Shown: piece by piece, positions 43,643-52,867 of the stretch
How the letters are laid out: each line of letters opens with the position of its first letter
How positions within the stretch are numbered: the stretch's first letter is position 1
NCBI GenBank assembly: GCA_040754075.1
Contig: JBFMDH010000006.1
Span: 26,229-90,228 of the forward strand
Direction of reading: 5' to 3'
Origin: Acidobacteriota bacterium
GTDB taxonomy: Bacteria > Acidobacteriota > Blastocatellia > UBA7656
DNA length: 64,000 nucleotides
Notes under the pieces: model-generated
The model's input: only the letters and a program-made list of their open reading frames with translations
Database searches by the model: none
What the model was told of the DNA's origin: nothing
Translations under genes and position numbers: made by a program

Positions 43643-44950
43643 ATGGAAAATTCCAGCACCTCATCCAGCACACGCGGTTCTCTGCTGATGGCTATCGCAT
43701 TTTTCGGCATCTTTGTTTATGGGCTACTCACGGCTTTGCCCGGCACAGTCATTCCCGATCTCGAACGCGGAAAATTTTTGCCCAATGACGCGGTAGTCGC
43801 AAATTTCCTGTTAATCAATGCCATCGGCGCGGTGCTGGCTTATGTCATTAGCGGTCCTATCACCGATAAAATCGGCAAAAAATTTACTCTCTCGATGGGC
43901 GCGGTTTTAGTCATTGCCGCGATGGCAGGTTTTGCTTTGGTGGTCAGCAGAGTGGAACCCTCGTCTGCCAGATTTTTAGTCTTTCTCTGTGGATTTGTGC
44001 TTGGCATTGGCGCGAATGCCATCGTCAGCGCCGGTCACGCGCTGGTTGGCGATGTTGCTGTGAGTTGGCGTGATGCGGCGCTGAATCTGCTCGATATTTG
44101 TTTTGGGCTTGGGCTTTCAACTTTGCCGCTGATCTTCAATCCGCAAGCTGCGCTGTCGCAAATTTTCTGGATACTGGCTGCTGCTGCGCTCGCGCTGGTG
44201 CTGGTTGTCGTGGTGCCGAAATTTCCCAAACCGTCGCATCCCGAATCATTCCCGTTCAGTGAAGCCAAAGGTCTATTCGGTTCGCTCTCATTCTGGTTGC
44301 TGGCAATTGCGTTGTTTATGTATGTCGGGTCGGAAGTCGCGGTCGGGAAATGGGTGACGACGCTGTTGCAGAAAGATTCGCAGTTGCTCACGAGTTTTGG
44401 ATTGAATGAGCAGATGCAGAATATGGCGCGCACCTCGGCGGATTTTTTTAAAGAAGATGCGCTCGGTAAAAATGTTGCCGATTTCGCTTTGAAGACGCTG
44501 TCGTGGTTCGGATTTTCGTTGATGATTGGTCGGTTGATTTCGAGTTTTCTGCTCGGCGTTGCCAAGGTGAATAGCTTTCTGTTGCTTGCCGTCGGTTCTG
44601 CGATTACCGCAATCGGGCTTGGTCTTGCGTTCAATTCGACTTCGCCGGAAGCCGTGCGCTGGGGAGTTTTTGCAAGCGGCATTGGCATGGGTCCAATCTT
44701 TCCGACTTCGGTTGGTCTGGCATCGGCGATTGCGCCGCGTATTGCCGGAACGGCGATGAGTTGGGTGATGGGTATCGGCTTTGCCGGTCTGTTAGTGATT
44801 CCGCCAGCAGTTGGTTATATCTCGGAAGCCGTCGGCGGCGAAAAAGGTGATGTGCGAAAAGGGCTGATGTTCGTGTTTATAGCGACTCTGGTGATGCTTC
44901 TCTTACACATCGGTTTGATGATCAGAGAGCGCAAACGCAGCAATGTTTGA
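43643..44950 (+). CDS. Major facilitator superfamily transporter, sugar-type
   Basis: The 435-residue protein has about 12 hydrophobic helices. The start at ATG 43643 follows AGGAG. The loop 2-3 motif appears as GPITDKIGKKFTLSMGAV. The C-half motif near GRLISSFLLGVAK and the pattern GMGPIFPTSVGLASAIAP resemble FucP/NagP-like sugar:proton symporters. A long loop near residue 250 separates the halves. Substrate unknown. No sugar-catabolic gene is adjacent. Confidence 0.85.
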   Translation: MENSSTSSSTRGSLLMAIAFFGIFVYGLLTALPGTVIPDLERGKFLPNDAVVANFLLINAIGAVLAYVISGPITDKIGKKFTLSMGAVLVIAAMAGFALVVSRVEPSSARFLVFLCGFVLGIGANAIVSAGHALVGDVAVSWRDAALNLLDICFGLGLSTLPLIFNPQAALSQIFWILAAAALALVLVVVVPKFPKPSHPESFPFSEAKGLFGSLSFWLLAIALFMYVGSEVAVGKWVTTLLQKDSQLLTSFGLNEQMQNMARTSADFFKEDALGKNVADFALKTLSWFGFSLMIGRLISSFLLGVAKVNSFLLLAVGSAITAIGLGLAFNSTSPEAVRWGVFASGIGMGPIFPTSVGLASAIAPRIAGTAMSWVMGIGFAGLLVIPPAVGYISEAVGGEKGDVRKGLMFVFIATLVMLLLHIGLMIRERKRSNV

Positions 44951-44961
44951 TAGTGAATTTA

Positions 44962-44992
44962 TTGAAGCAAGGGTCTGAGACCCTTGCTTCAA
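44962..44992. terminator. Palindromic hairpin between convergent MFS and HTH genes
   Basis: A perfect 15-bp inverted repeat (TTGAAGCAAGGGTCT and its complement) with a single central base. There is no T-run, so it is a candidate bidirectional terminator only. Confidence 0.5.
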
Positions 44993-45039
44993 CGAATAGC
45001 TAATCTCGATTCCCGGCTTCAACGGATTTACAACTGAAA

Positions 45040-45372
45040 TTATCTTTGCGAATAAAAACGTCGCAGCAAATCATCTACCTCTTTCTTTCCCATCACTGCA
45101 AAAATTTCTACCGGTTGAAGGTTCAACCCTTCGGCGAGTTTCAAGGTCGTTTCAACATTGAGGGTGTTGACCACCGATGAAAGAATTTTCGACAGCAACC
45201 CCTGGTCGAATCCGGTTTCCCGACAAAAATCAATTTGCCTGAAACCCCTGGCTTGCAGGTGCGTGTGAATCAATTCGGCTAACGGGCTGCGACGAATTTC
45301 CTTTTTTTGAATGGGGTTTATCAGATTGCCGGTATACGAAGTGTTTATCAATTGCGGTATAGCTTTAGACAT
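45040..45372 (-). CDS. Small helix-turn-helix (XRE-like) regulator
   Basis: The 110-residue protein has an HTH at about 30-90: LAELIHTHLQARGFRQIDFCRETGFDQGLLSKILS followed by TTLKLAEGLNLQPVEIFAV (a split stretch quoted for its XRE-like helix pattern; positions 31-65 and 74-92). AAGGAA precedes ATG 45372. It lies directly downstream of the polysaccharide exporter on the same strand, so it could regulate that cluster (inference). Confidence 0.65.
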   Translation of the reverse strand: MSKAIPQLINTSYTGNLINPIQKKEIRRSPLAELIHTHLQARGFRQIDFCRETGFDQGLLSKILSSVVNTLNVETTLKLAEGLNLQPVEIFAVMGKKEVDDLLRRFYSQR

Positions 45373-45446
45373 AAAATTCCTTAAAACGAATATTTCTTGA
45401 GAGCTTGAGGCGCAACTGCGAACGGTTTCAAGGAAGGCGTTACAAC

Positions 45447-46238
45447 TTAACGTCCGCCGCGAAACAGAAATGAAACAAAACCTGTGAGTCCGACAAGGCT
45501 TGAGTATTTGCTGATGGTTTTGAAAGTGTTGCCGTTGACGATAATCGTATCGCCACGTTGAAGATAAATATTTTCTTCGGGGCTTGCTTTACCCGCCATA
45601 ATTTTCTTCACGTTGACTTTCAAGGTTTGTACATTACCGAAATCGTCCTGGCGCAAAACCGTAACATTCGATTTGTTGCCTAAATCGGTGATGCCACCGG
45701 CTTGGGTGATGGCGTCAAAAATGCGCATCGGACGCATTAAGATTTTTACGCCCGGGTCGCGCACATCACCGAGCACGCCGTATTTCGCGCTGTTGGATTC
45801 AAGCAAGGTCACCGTAACTTTCGGGTCGCGAATGTATTCGGAAATCGCTACGGTTAAATATTCCTGCAACTGGTCGATGGTTTTTCCCGCGACATTAACA
45901 TTGCCAAGCAACGGATGAAAGACCTGACCGAGTGGGGTGACCGCAGTTTTTTCAATTGAATCCTCTTTGTGCTTCTCAATGTAAATCGACATCACATCGC
46001 CCGCGCCAAAGCGATAGCCTTTATAAAAGGTTTGATAGACCGAACTGATTTGCGCCTGAATGGCGACTTCTTCATCGCTGGTCATTTGCATTTCGGCAGG
46101 TTTTGCGGCATCTGCGCGAACGGCTTGCCCTGAATTATTTTGCGCCAACGCTGAAATCGCGAAGGCGAAAATCAGACAACCGGCAATGAAATTTTTTGCC
46201 AGTTGTTTGCGCGTGAAGGAAATTTTCTTTTTCATCAT
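45447..46238 (-). CDS. Polysaccharide export protein (Wza-like, Poly_export and SLBB domains)
   Basis: The 263-residue protein has a signal peptide (to about residue 33, ISALAQNN). A poly_export domain follows (about 75-150, GAGDVMSIYIEK to YIRDPKVTVTLLE). An SLBB domain (about 152-235, YGVLGDVRDPGVKILMRPM) and a hydrophobic C-terminal helix (SLVGLTGFVSFLF) complete it. No lipobox cysteine is visible. It would form the outer-membrane channel for exopolysaccharide. Last gene of the cluster headed by the chain-length protein at 51696. Confidence 0.9.
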   Translation of the reverse strand: MMKKKISFTRKQLAKNFIAGCLIFAFAISALAQNNSGQAVRADAAKPAEMQMTSDEEVAIQAQISSVYQTFYKGYRFGAGDVMSIYIEKHKEDSIEKTAVTPLGQVFHPLLGNVNVAGKTIDQLQEYLTVAISEYIRDPKVTVTLLESNSAKYGVLGDVRDPGVKILMRPMRIFDAITQAGGITDLGNKSNVTVLRQDDFGNVQTLKVNVKKIMAGKASPEENIYLQRGDTIIVNGNTFKTISKYSSLVGLTGFVSFLFRGGR

Positions 46239-46282
46239 TTTTGCCTTCTGCTGATGAGTTTTGTTGCCATCAGTTATTACTT

Positions 46283-47662
46283 TTACCTGCCGCCTTTGCC
46301 GAAAAGTACGGTTTTTACGGTTTCAAAGACAATGACGGCGTCTAAGAACAACGAACGATTTTTAATGTAATAGAGGTCATAACGCAGTTTTTCAAAAGCG
46401 TCTTCGACCGACGAAGCATAAGGGAATTTGATTTGCGCCCAACCCGTCAACCCCGGTTTGATGAGGTGGCGCTGTTGATAATAGGGAATCATTTCGCTCA
46501 ACTGTTCAACAAACACCGGACGTTCGGGGCGCGGGCCGACGAAGTTCATATCGCCGCGTATGATGTTGATGAATTGCGGCAATTCATCAAGCCGGAGTTT
46601 GCGAATAATGCGTCCAATCCGTGTCACCCGTGTATCGGCTTTATCAGCCCAGATGGGTCCTGTATCTTTTTCAGCATCCACACTCATTGAACGGAATTTG
46701 ATGATATTAAACAAGCGACCATTTTTACCGACGCGCGCTTGCAAATAAAAAAGCGGACCGCGAGATTCCAGTTTGATGGCAACGGCGACCAGCAACATAA
46801 TCGGCAACGAGACGACAAAACCGCAGAGCGCAAGCCCCAGATTCAAAACCCTGCGAATGTGATTGGCAATATCGGTCAGGCGACTGCCGCGCGAAAAGAT
46901 CAACCAGGACGGGCGCAACAATTCGGTAGCGATTTTGCCTGTCAGCTTTTCGTAATAACAGGCGCATTCTTCGACGGCGACGCGACCACTGAGACTCAAA
47001 TTCAATAACTCTTCGGTTGGGAAAACACCCGTGCCGCGCCGGTCTTCCAAAGCCACGACGATTCTATCCACCTGATGTCGTTCGACCAGTTCGGAAATGT
47101 TTTCCGTCAGTCCCAAAACCGACGGGTTGATTAAGCTCTGTCCGATGAGTTCCGGTTTGTTGTCAACAAACCCGACAACATGAAAACCGGCGTTGCGATT
47201 TTCCAGGGTGGCGCGCGCAGTTTCAACCGCCTGAGTGCCGGAACCGAGAATCAAAACACGTTCACGAACGCCGAGGCTGGCGTGCCCGGAAAGCCAGGCG
47301 ACGACCAATCGCCATGCGGTTATCATAAGTGCTGTCAAAGCCAACGCGATTAGAAAAACGCCGCGTCCGACTTCCAGTTGCGGCACGGCATAAAACAATA
47401 TCGAAAGTAAAATAGTGACCGTGAAAAGCGCTTTAATGATATTGGAAAAGACGCGGCGGTAACGGCGGGTTGCCGACAGATCATAAAGGTCAAACAGATA
47501 AAAGGTCAGTTGGATGGCGGCGACCATAAAAATCAATTTTGCCCAACCGCGCCGCGCAAATAATTCCCACCAAATGCTGTCGAATAATCGAATCGTACCG
47601 GCAATGACGGCTACCAGATACAACAATACTGTTTCTGTGAGGACAAGAAAAATTCTACGCAT
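46283..47662 (-). CDS. Undecaprenyl-phosphate sugar phosphotransferase (polyprenyl glycosylphosphotransferase)
   Basis: The 459-residue membrane enzyme starts at ATG 47662 with GGGAG upstream. Four N-terminal helices, a Rossmann-like CoA-binding domain (about 125-230, RERVLILGSGTQAVETA), a fifth helix (about 280-300) and the Bac_transf catalytic domain follow. Motifs are KFRSMSVDAEKDTGP, LDELPQFINIIRGDM, FVGPRPERP and KPGLTGWAQI. It transfers a sugar-1-phosphate to undecaprenyl phosphate, the first step of exopolysaccharide synthesis. The sequence resembles the exosortase-associated EpsB/TIGR03013 type. Confidence 0.93.
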   Translation of the reverse strand: MRRIFLVLTETVLLYLVAVIAGTIRLFDSIWWELFARRGWAKLIFMVAAIQLTFYLFDLYDLSATRRYRRVFSNIIKALFTVTILLSILFYAVPQLEVGRGVFLIALALTALMITAWRLVVAWLSGHASLGVRERVLILGSGTQAVETARATLENRNAGFHVVGFVDNKPELIGQSLINPSVLGLTENISELVERHQVDRIVVALEDRRGTGVFPTEELLNLSLSGRVAVEECACYYEKLTGKIATELLRPSWLIFSRGSRLTDIANHIRRVLNLGLALCGFVVSLPIMLLVAVAIKLESRGPLFYLQARVGKNGRLFNIIKFRSMSVDAEKDTGPIWADKADTRVTRIGRIIRKLRLDELPQFINIIRGDMNFVGPRPERPVFVEQLSEMIPYYQQRHLIKPGLTGWAQIKFPYASSVEDAFEKLRYDLYYIKNRSLFLDAVIVFETVKTVLFGKGGR

Positions 47663-47789
47663 AAATACTCCCTTGCTCGATTCCCACAACCACGAACCAG
47701 GGATTCAGGGGCAATCGCTCGGTTTAAGACCTATCCCACTACCTGAATCACTATGTAAAACAGCCTGTGAAGAAAGCTGTTTTATACCC

Positions 47790-48866
47790 TTACCGTGAGC
47801 CGGTTTTTCGTTTCTTACGACTCGTCGACTCTTCATTAAATTGGATTTCGTTGAGCACCACTCCGACCCGCTGCTCTTTCGGAATAAATTTCAAGGCTTC
47901 GGTCACACGTTGATGAGGCGTATGACCGGCGCGTGTTACCATTACGGCGGCATCGGCAACCGCGACCAGACTCTGGGCATCTGCGGATTCCAAAATTGCA
48001 GGCGCATCAATTACGATAAAATCAAAATAATCCGCCAGTTCCTCAAAAAATTTCTTACCGCGCTCGGAGGTAATCGTGTTAGACGCCTCGACATTAACCG
48101 ATGATTGGTTCTTTCCTGGGGATAAGAGGTAGAGTCCGTTGGGATCAAGGCGCGTGGCTGCCGTCGTGAACTCCGCTTGTTGATCAATGATGTCCAGCCA
48201 ACCGCTTTGAGTAACGACGCCCAATTTATCATAAACCGATGGGTTCTGTAAGTTGGCATCCAATAACAGCACACGTCGTTCGGATTGTTTTGCCATCACC
48301 CAGGCGAGGTTGGTGGCAATGATGGTTTTGCCTTCGCCGCTCTCGGCGCTGGTAACCAACAGGGTCTTCAATTTTTTATTTTTGTTTGAAGTCATATTCA
48401 GCAGCCGCACGGCAAGCGTTCGATAACTTTCAACTGCCGTGGCATCGCTGTTGGTCAAAGCGACCAGAGGTGGCTCCACCGCTAAGGCGTTTAACCCGAC
48501 GAGGTGTTGCGGTTCGCTAAAAACTTTGGCTGCCGGGGCTTTTGGCGCAACCGTTAAATGGCGTTGCGTATCCGGTCGCGAAGTCTGCACGCTCTCTTCT
48601 AAAACGGTTTCCAGCAGGTTCACCACTTCATCTTCTGTGATGGCGGGTTTAGGGGTTGCGGGCGATTGAAATTCGACCACGCGAGACATTGTCGAATGTC
48701 CGAAGCCGAACCCTGCAAAGCGATAGTCTTCGCGTCCGTTAAGCGTTTCTTCGCTTGCGAGCGATTCGTCGCGCAACGATGAAGGGTTATCGAATGATTC
48801 AATCTTTTGCGCCTGCTGCTGACGCTCTTTCCAATCTTTTGCCAGAGCTTTGTAAATTCTACCCAT
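47790..48866 (-). CDS. CpsD/CapB-family cytoplasmic ATPase (BY-kinase-like, no tyrosine cluster)
   Basis: The 358-residue protein starts at MGRIYKALAKDW (ATG 48866, AAGG 9 nt upstream). Walker A is TSAESGEGKTIIATNLAW (Lys180), Walker A' RRVLLLDANLQNP (Asp203), and Walker B FDFIVIDAPAIL. This is the fold of the kinase half of bacterial tyrosine kinases that control polysaccharide export. The C-terminus ends in a Lys/Arg-rich tail and has no Tyr cluster, so autophosphorylation of the usual kind is unlikely. The first 130 residues are a disordered linker. Partner is presumably the Wzz-like protein at 51696. Confidence 0.88.
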   Translation of the reverse strand: MGRIYKALAKDWKERQQQAQKIESFDNPSSLRDESLASEETLNGREDYRFAGFGFGHSTMSRVVEFQSPATPKPAITEDEVVNLLETVLEESVQTSRPDTQRHLTVAPKAPAAKVFSEPQHLVGLNALAVEPPLVALTNSDATAVESYRTLAVRLLNMTSNKNKKLKTLLVTSAESGEGKTIIATNLAWVMAKQSERRVLLLDANLQNPSVYDKLGVVTQSGWLDIIDQQAEFTTAATRLDPNGLYLLSPGKNQSSVNVEASNTITSERGKKFFEELADYFDFIVIDAPAILESADAQSLVAVADAAVMVTRAGHTPHQRVTEALKFIPKEQRVGVVLNEIQFNEESTSRKKRKTGSR

Positions 48867-48931
48867 ATCAACAAACCTTAAAATTTTTGCTAGTGCTGAA
48901 TTCTCTTTATCTAAACGTTTTCGTTGAGCAG

Positions 48932-49978
48932 TTATTTCAACCGCACCTTTTTGAAAAATCTGAGCGGCGCGTCCCAATCATTCTCATCCGTCGAGTCACC
49001 TTCTTGAGCAGCGGCGCGTTCTGATTCCCATGCCATTTTTTTATCGCTTTCGTGAAGATAATGAACATTACTCGGTTGCCCGGAAGGGTGTGACGCGACC
49101 GGCAAAAATCGGTCGAACGCTTCGTCCACTTCCGCAGCAATATCCGTGGCATTGTAAGAAAGGGCGTAATCGATGGGCACCAAATCCAAATCTTTTGCCA
49201 CCTCTTCGATAATCTCCGTAGTAATCACCCGGCTCTCTTTGCCGTATCCGGTGAGCAAAGCATTGTCACAAGTATTGTTAATGATGCGCGGAATACCACC
49301 TGAAAGTTGATGAACCAAACTTATGGCTTCCGGCTCGAACAGGTTCTCATTTTTCGCGCCGGCAACTCGCAACCGCCAGCGAATATATTCGGCAGTTTCG
49401 CGTGGCGCGAGCGCTTTAATCGCGCACTTGAGACTGACGCGCTGTTTCAATTGCCGCTGTTCGGGGCGCGACAGGGTTTCGTGCAATTCCGGTTGACCGC
49501 AGAGGATGATTTGCAGAAGTTTTTCGCGAGTCGTTTCAAAATTCGATAACAGACGAATTTCTTCCAAAAGGTGCGGCGCAAGCAAATGCGCTTCGTCAAT
49601 CACCAGCACGGTCGTCAGTCCTTGTCGATGACGGCTGACAAATAATTCGCCGAGGCGGCGCAGCATGGCGGCTTTCGAGGGTTGCGGTTGAATGCGAAAT
49701 TCGGTCGCCAGTAAATCAAAAAAATCTTTTGAAGAGAGCAGCGGATTGAAGATATAGGCTGCGAGGATGGTGCGATCCAGCGATTGCAACATCGAACGTA
49801 AAATGGTGGTTTTGCCGGTTCCCACTTCGCCCGTGACCACCACCAGCCCTTTGCTGTTTTCGATGCCGTATTGCAAAGTGGCAAAAACTTCCAACAGGCT
49901 CTCGGTACGGAATAAATATTTAGGGTCGGGTGACAGACTGAACGGTATGTCTTTCAATCCGTAAAACTGCTTGTACAT
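48932..49978 (-). CDS. ExeA/GspA-like AAA ATPase of the exopolysaccharide cluster
   Basis: The 348-residue cytoplasmic AAA protein begins MYKQFYGLKDIPFSLSPDPK, the classic ExeA-type opening. Walker A is GEVGTGKTT (residues 50-58), Walker B VLVIDEAHLL (near 125), and sensor region SGGIPRIINNTCDNALL. It matches the ATPases that accompany exosortase/EPS loci, where they are thought to assist assembly. The last 60 residues are acidic and variable. It is the second gene of the minus-strand cluster, 68 nt after the chain-length gene. Confidence 0.9.
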   Translation of the reverse strand: MYKQFYGLKDIPFSLSPDPKYLFRTESLLEVFATLQYGIENSKGLVVVTGEVGTGKTTILRSMLQSLDRTILAAYIFNPLLSSKDFFDLLATEFRIQPQPSKAAMLRRLGELFVSRHRQGLTTVLVIDEAHLLAPHLLEEIRLLSNFETTREKLLQIILCGQPELHETLSRPEQRQLKQRVSLKCAIKALAPRETAEYIRWRLRVAGAKNENLFEPEAISLVHQLSGGIPRIINNTCDNALLTGYGKESRVITTEIIEEVAKDLDLVPIDYALSYNATDIAAEVDEAFDRFLPVASHPSGQPSNVHYLHESDKKMAWESERAAAQEGDSTDENDWDAPLRFFKKVRLK

Positions 49979-50046
49979 GTTTTTCTCCTGATCGAACTTC
50001 TTTATATTATTTAAATGTCAAATTGACTTTTCTTTCTGCAATTTTC

Positions 50047-51696
50047 TTATTTCCTAATGAGCAATGAGAAAAAGTTCGTAAACATAAACACGCCGGTTAA
50101 AACAAAAACCGCTAAAACTGCGGCAACCGTTCCCAGAAATATTTTTCGCTGTCGTTGTCGAGCTTCGCGCTTCTGGTCTTCGGCGGTCAGGGTTTTGGGA
50201 ATCGCCGCCAGCATCGGTAGCTTGGTGTAATATTCAACGTCTTTGCTGTCTTGCAAAGATGCGAAGCGGCGAAATTCGAGCACGCCGGCGAAAACGGCTC
50301 CCACAGCCAATCCCAGGATAGCGGCAATCAACATCATCACCTTGCGGTTCGGCGCAACCGGTAATTGCGGCACGCTTGCCTGGTCAATGACGCGGTACTG
50401 TTCAACTTTGGAACTGCCGACCGTTTTCTCTTTCAATTCGACGTCCTGTTTTTTCGCCATCACCTGTTCGTAATCGGTCTTCATGCCGAGATAATCCTGA
50501 GCGATGCGCGCCGAACCCGCGTCTTTGGTTGCAGGAGTTTCAGTCATTCCCGGATTTCCGCCAGCCGTCGTCACCGCCATCGGTTGCGGCGGATTTGCCA
50601 TCTGCCGGGCAACCGCTTTGTGGGTGATTTCCAAGTCAATTTTCAATTGAGTGCGTTGCGTTTCAAGCTGGCGCAATTGCAGGGCTTCGGCGGTCTGGCT
50701 TGTTACCCCACCGGCTTGTCTTTTTAAATCCTCAATCTGCCGGTCGAGCGCGGCAATCTGTTCATTGACATTTAAAACCTTGGGGTGCTTTTCGGTGTAG
50801 CCCTGATTTTTCAGCATATCGTCGCGTTGCCCGACGAGTTCGGCGCGCTTGGCAATCAATGCCCCGTAAGCGGCATTGCCGGGCATCGGTGAAATTTTCT
50901 TTTGTTGCTCAACGATGGGTTTCAATTCCGCAATGCTTTTTTCAACTTCAGCAAGTTGTTTTTCGAGTTTTTCCTGCTGGTCTTTGAGGCTTTCAACGCT
51001 CATGTTGTGCGCGCGCGCCGCATCGGCATTGGCTTTGGCAACCGACGCCGCATTACTGCTGCCGCCACTGCCGAACATCGGAATGATCGGCATATCTTTA
51101 CGCAGGGTGAGCAACCACGGGTGGCTCACTTCCAATTCGTGCAGTTGAGCGGAAAGCTCTTCGGCGCGTTGATTTAAAATTTGCGCTTCGCCGGAAACAT
51201 TTTTCTGTATGGCTTCGACATTATTGCGAATGAGTTGATCGGCGAGTTCAGCCGTGACCTGTTGCGCGACTTCCGGATTCTGGTCGCGGAAAGAAATAGA
51301 AAACGCTTTGGTGACATTTTCAGGATTGGGCGGAACTTCAACCGAAACCTGATCGCGCACATCGGCAATGACATCATCTAAACGCGCGCCTTTTTGCAAT
51401 TCGTTTTTATAAAGCCCGAATTTATTAATGACCGCTTCGATACTCGAACGGCTCGTCACCTGCTGTTTAATGGTGGTCAACCGTTGGGATAAATCCAGCG
51501 AGGTATCGCCCGCCGCGCTTTCGCTTTTCGGCGATTCGATGACAATAAAAGTCGAGGATTCAAAAATATTCGGCATCCGTTTGATGGCGATTGCCGAAGC
51601 AATCATGACGACGATTGCCGGCACCAGAATCGCCATTTTATGACGACGGAAAGCATCCAGATATTCGTTAAAATTGCGAGGCCTTATCGAATCCAT
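50047..51696 (-). CDS. Wzz/GumC-like polysaccharide chain-length determinant
   Basis: The 549-residue inner-membrane protein has helices at about 18-38 and near 480-500, with a third at the C-terminus (about 525-545). A long periplasmic coiled-coil region lies between (for example SVESLKDQQEKLEKQLAEVEK). The N-terminus carries a Wzz domain (FNEYLDAFRRHKMAILVPAIV), and GNVR-like sequence with PVAPNRK precedes the second helix. It controls polymer length and export with the CpsD-like ATPase. It is the first gene of the cluster; AAGGA lies 9 nt before the ATG. Confidence 0.92.
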   Translation of the reverse strand: MDSIRPRNFNEYLDAFRRHKMAILVPAIVVMIASAIAIKRMPNIFESSTFIVIESPKSESAAGDTSLDLSQRLTTIKQQVTSRSSIEAVINKFGLYKNELQKGARLDDVIADVRDQVSVEVPPNPENVTKAFSISFRDQNPEVAQQVTAELADQLIRNNVEAIQKNVSGEAQILNQRAEELSAQLHELEVSHPWLLTLRKDMPIIPMFGSGGSSNAASVAKANADAARAHNMSVESLKDQQEKLEKQLAEVEKSIAELKPIVEQQKKISPMPGNAAYGALIAKRAELVGQRDDMLKNQGYTEKHPKVLNVNEQIAALDRQIEDLKRQAGGVTSQTAEALQLRQLETQRTQLKIDLEITHKAVARQMANPPQPMAVTTAGGNPGMTETPATKDAGSARIAQDYLGMKTDYEQVMAKKQDVELKEKTVGSSKVEQYRVIDQASVPQLPVAPNRKVMMLIAAILGLAVGAVFAGVLEFRRFASLQDSKDVEYYTKLPMLAAIPKTLTAEDQKREARQRQRKIFLGTVAAVLAVFVLTGVFMFTNFFSLLIRK

Positions 51697-52077
51697 TTCC
51701 TTTTAATCCTTTTCTATCTATAGAACTTTCGCGGCAAGCAAAGAAATTGCGACTTGCTTCAATAAGGTAAAACACCAATCCCCCTCACTTTCCAGATATT
51801 ACAATGAGTGAGTGCTCGAATACATTCTGGCTTGCTTCGTCCAAAACAGCAGAGAGTTTAGCGATTTAGCAGTAGAGAGAGGTTGCTACATGGACACGCA
51901 TTCGGAAGAGAGTGGGAGATGATTTCCCCCGCTTACCTCATTTCTGAAAGAACAATAAAGGCGCACATTCTAACAAGGAGTTTTTCAATCTCCAAAGCCC
52001 TAAACAAAGAAAATTTGCATGATTGCCGGTTAAATTTTCCTGAAATATAATCCTGGTTTCATTAAAAGGATAAATTG
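51697..52077. other. Intergenic region between divergent exopolysaccharide and HAD genes
   Basis: No gene, repeat element or terminator is convincing here. It should hold the promoter of the exopolysaccharide cluster on the minus strand, but I could not identify one by eye. Confidence 0.4.
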
Positions 52078-52788
52078 ATGCAACACCCACACGACTTTCA
52101 AGATACCCGCACCATTCTATTCGACCTGGACGGAACGTTGATAGATACGACGGAATTGATTCTGCAAAGCTTCGCACACACCTGGCAAAGCGTTTGCGGC
52201 TATCAACATTCGCGTGACGCTTTACTGAGCACCTTTGGCATTCCTTTGCGTGAAGCCATGCGAAAACTCTTAATCGAATATCCGGCGGAAACCGAAGCCA
52301 TCGCCAGCACGAATTTCCAGGACGAAAATGGCACCGTCGAAAGCCTGCTTGCAACTTATCGTCATTTTAATTTCCATAATCACGATACGATTGCGCGACC
52401 GTTTGCCCATACGCGAGAAGTGGTTTCAACGCTACGGGCGCGCGGTTATCGCCTTGGCGTCGTGACTTCCAAAGGACGGGAACTCGCCAGACGCGGTTTG
52501 CAGTTATGCAGCATCAATGAATTTATTGAAGAAGCGGTTTTTCTCGAAGACACCACCATTCACAAACCCAGACCGGAACCGATTCTGTTGGCGCTTGAAA
52601 AATTTAAAACCGAAGCCCGGCATGCAGTTTATGTCGGCGATTCGTTTCACGATATGATTGCCGGTCGCACTGCCGGGGTGAAAACCATTGCTGCCGCCTG
52701 GGGACCGATGCCGCGCCGTGAACTCGAACGCGAAGCGCCGGATTTTATTGCCGAATCGATGAACGATTTATTGGAAATTTTTCATTGA
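52078..52788 (+). CDS. HAD-superfamily phosphatase (PpaX / phosphoglycolate phosphatase-like)
   Basis: The 236-residue protein has HAD motif I FDLDGTLIDT (nucleophile Asp near residue 17), motif II VVTSKG, motif III Lys in HKPRPEPIL, and motif IV YVGDSFHDMIAG. A helical cap lies between motifs I and II. The fold hydrolyses phosphate esters such as phosphoglycolate or pyrophosphate. ATG 52078 follows AAAAGGA at 52064. Substrate cannot be set from sequence. Confidence 0.88.
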   Translation: MQHPHDFQDTRTILFDLDGTLIDTTELILQSFAHTWQSVCGYQHSRDALLSTFGIPLREAMRKLLIEYPAETEAIASTNFQDENGTVESLLATYRHFNFHNHDTIARPFAHTREVVSTLRARGYRLGVVTSKGRELARRGLQLCSINEFIEEAVFLEDTTIHKPRPEPILLALEKFKTEARHAVYVGDSFHDMIAGRTAGVKTIAAAWGPMPRRELEREAPDFIAESMNDLLEIFH

Positions 52789-52867
52789 TCATTTTGATTC
52801 GCAAAATACTAGGCACACGAAAAATTCGTTGTGTAGTTTGTTATTTTTGTGTTGAAGTATTACTCGG

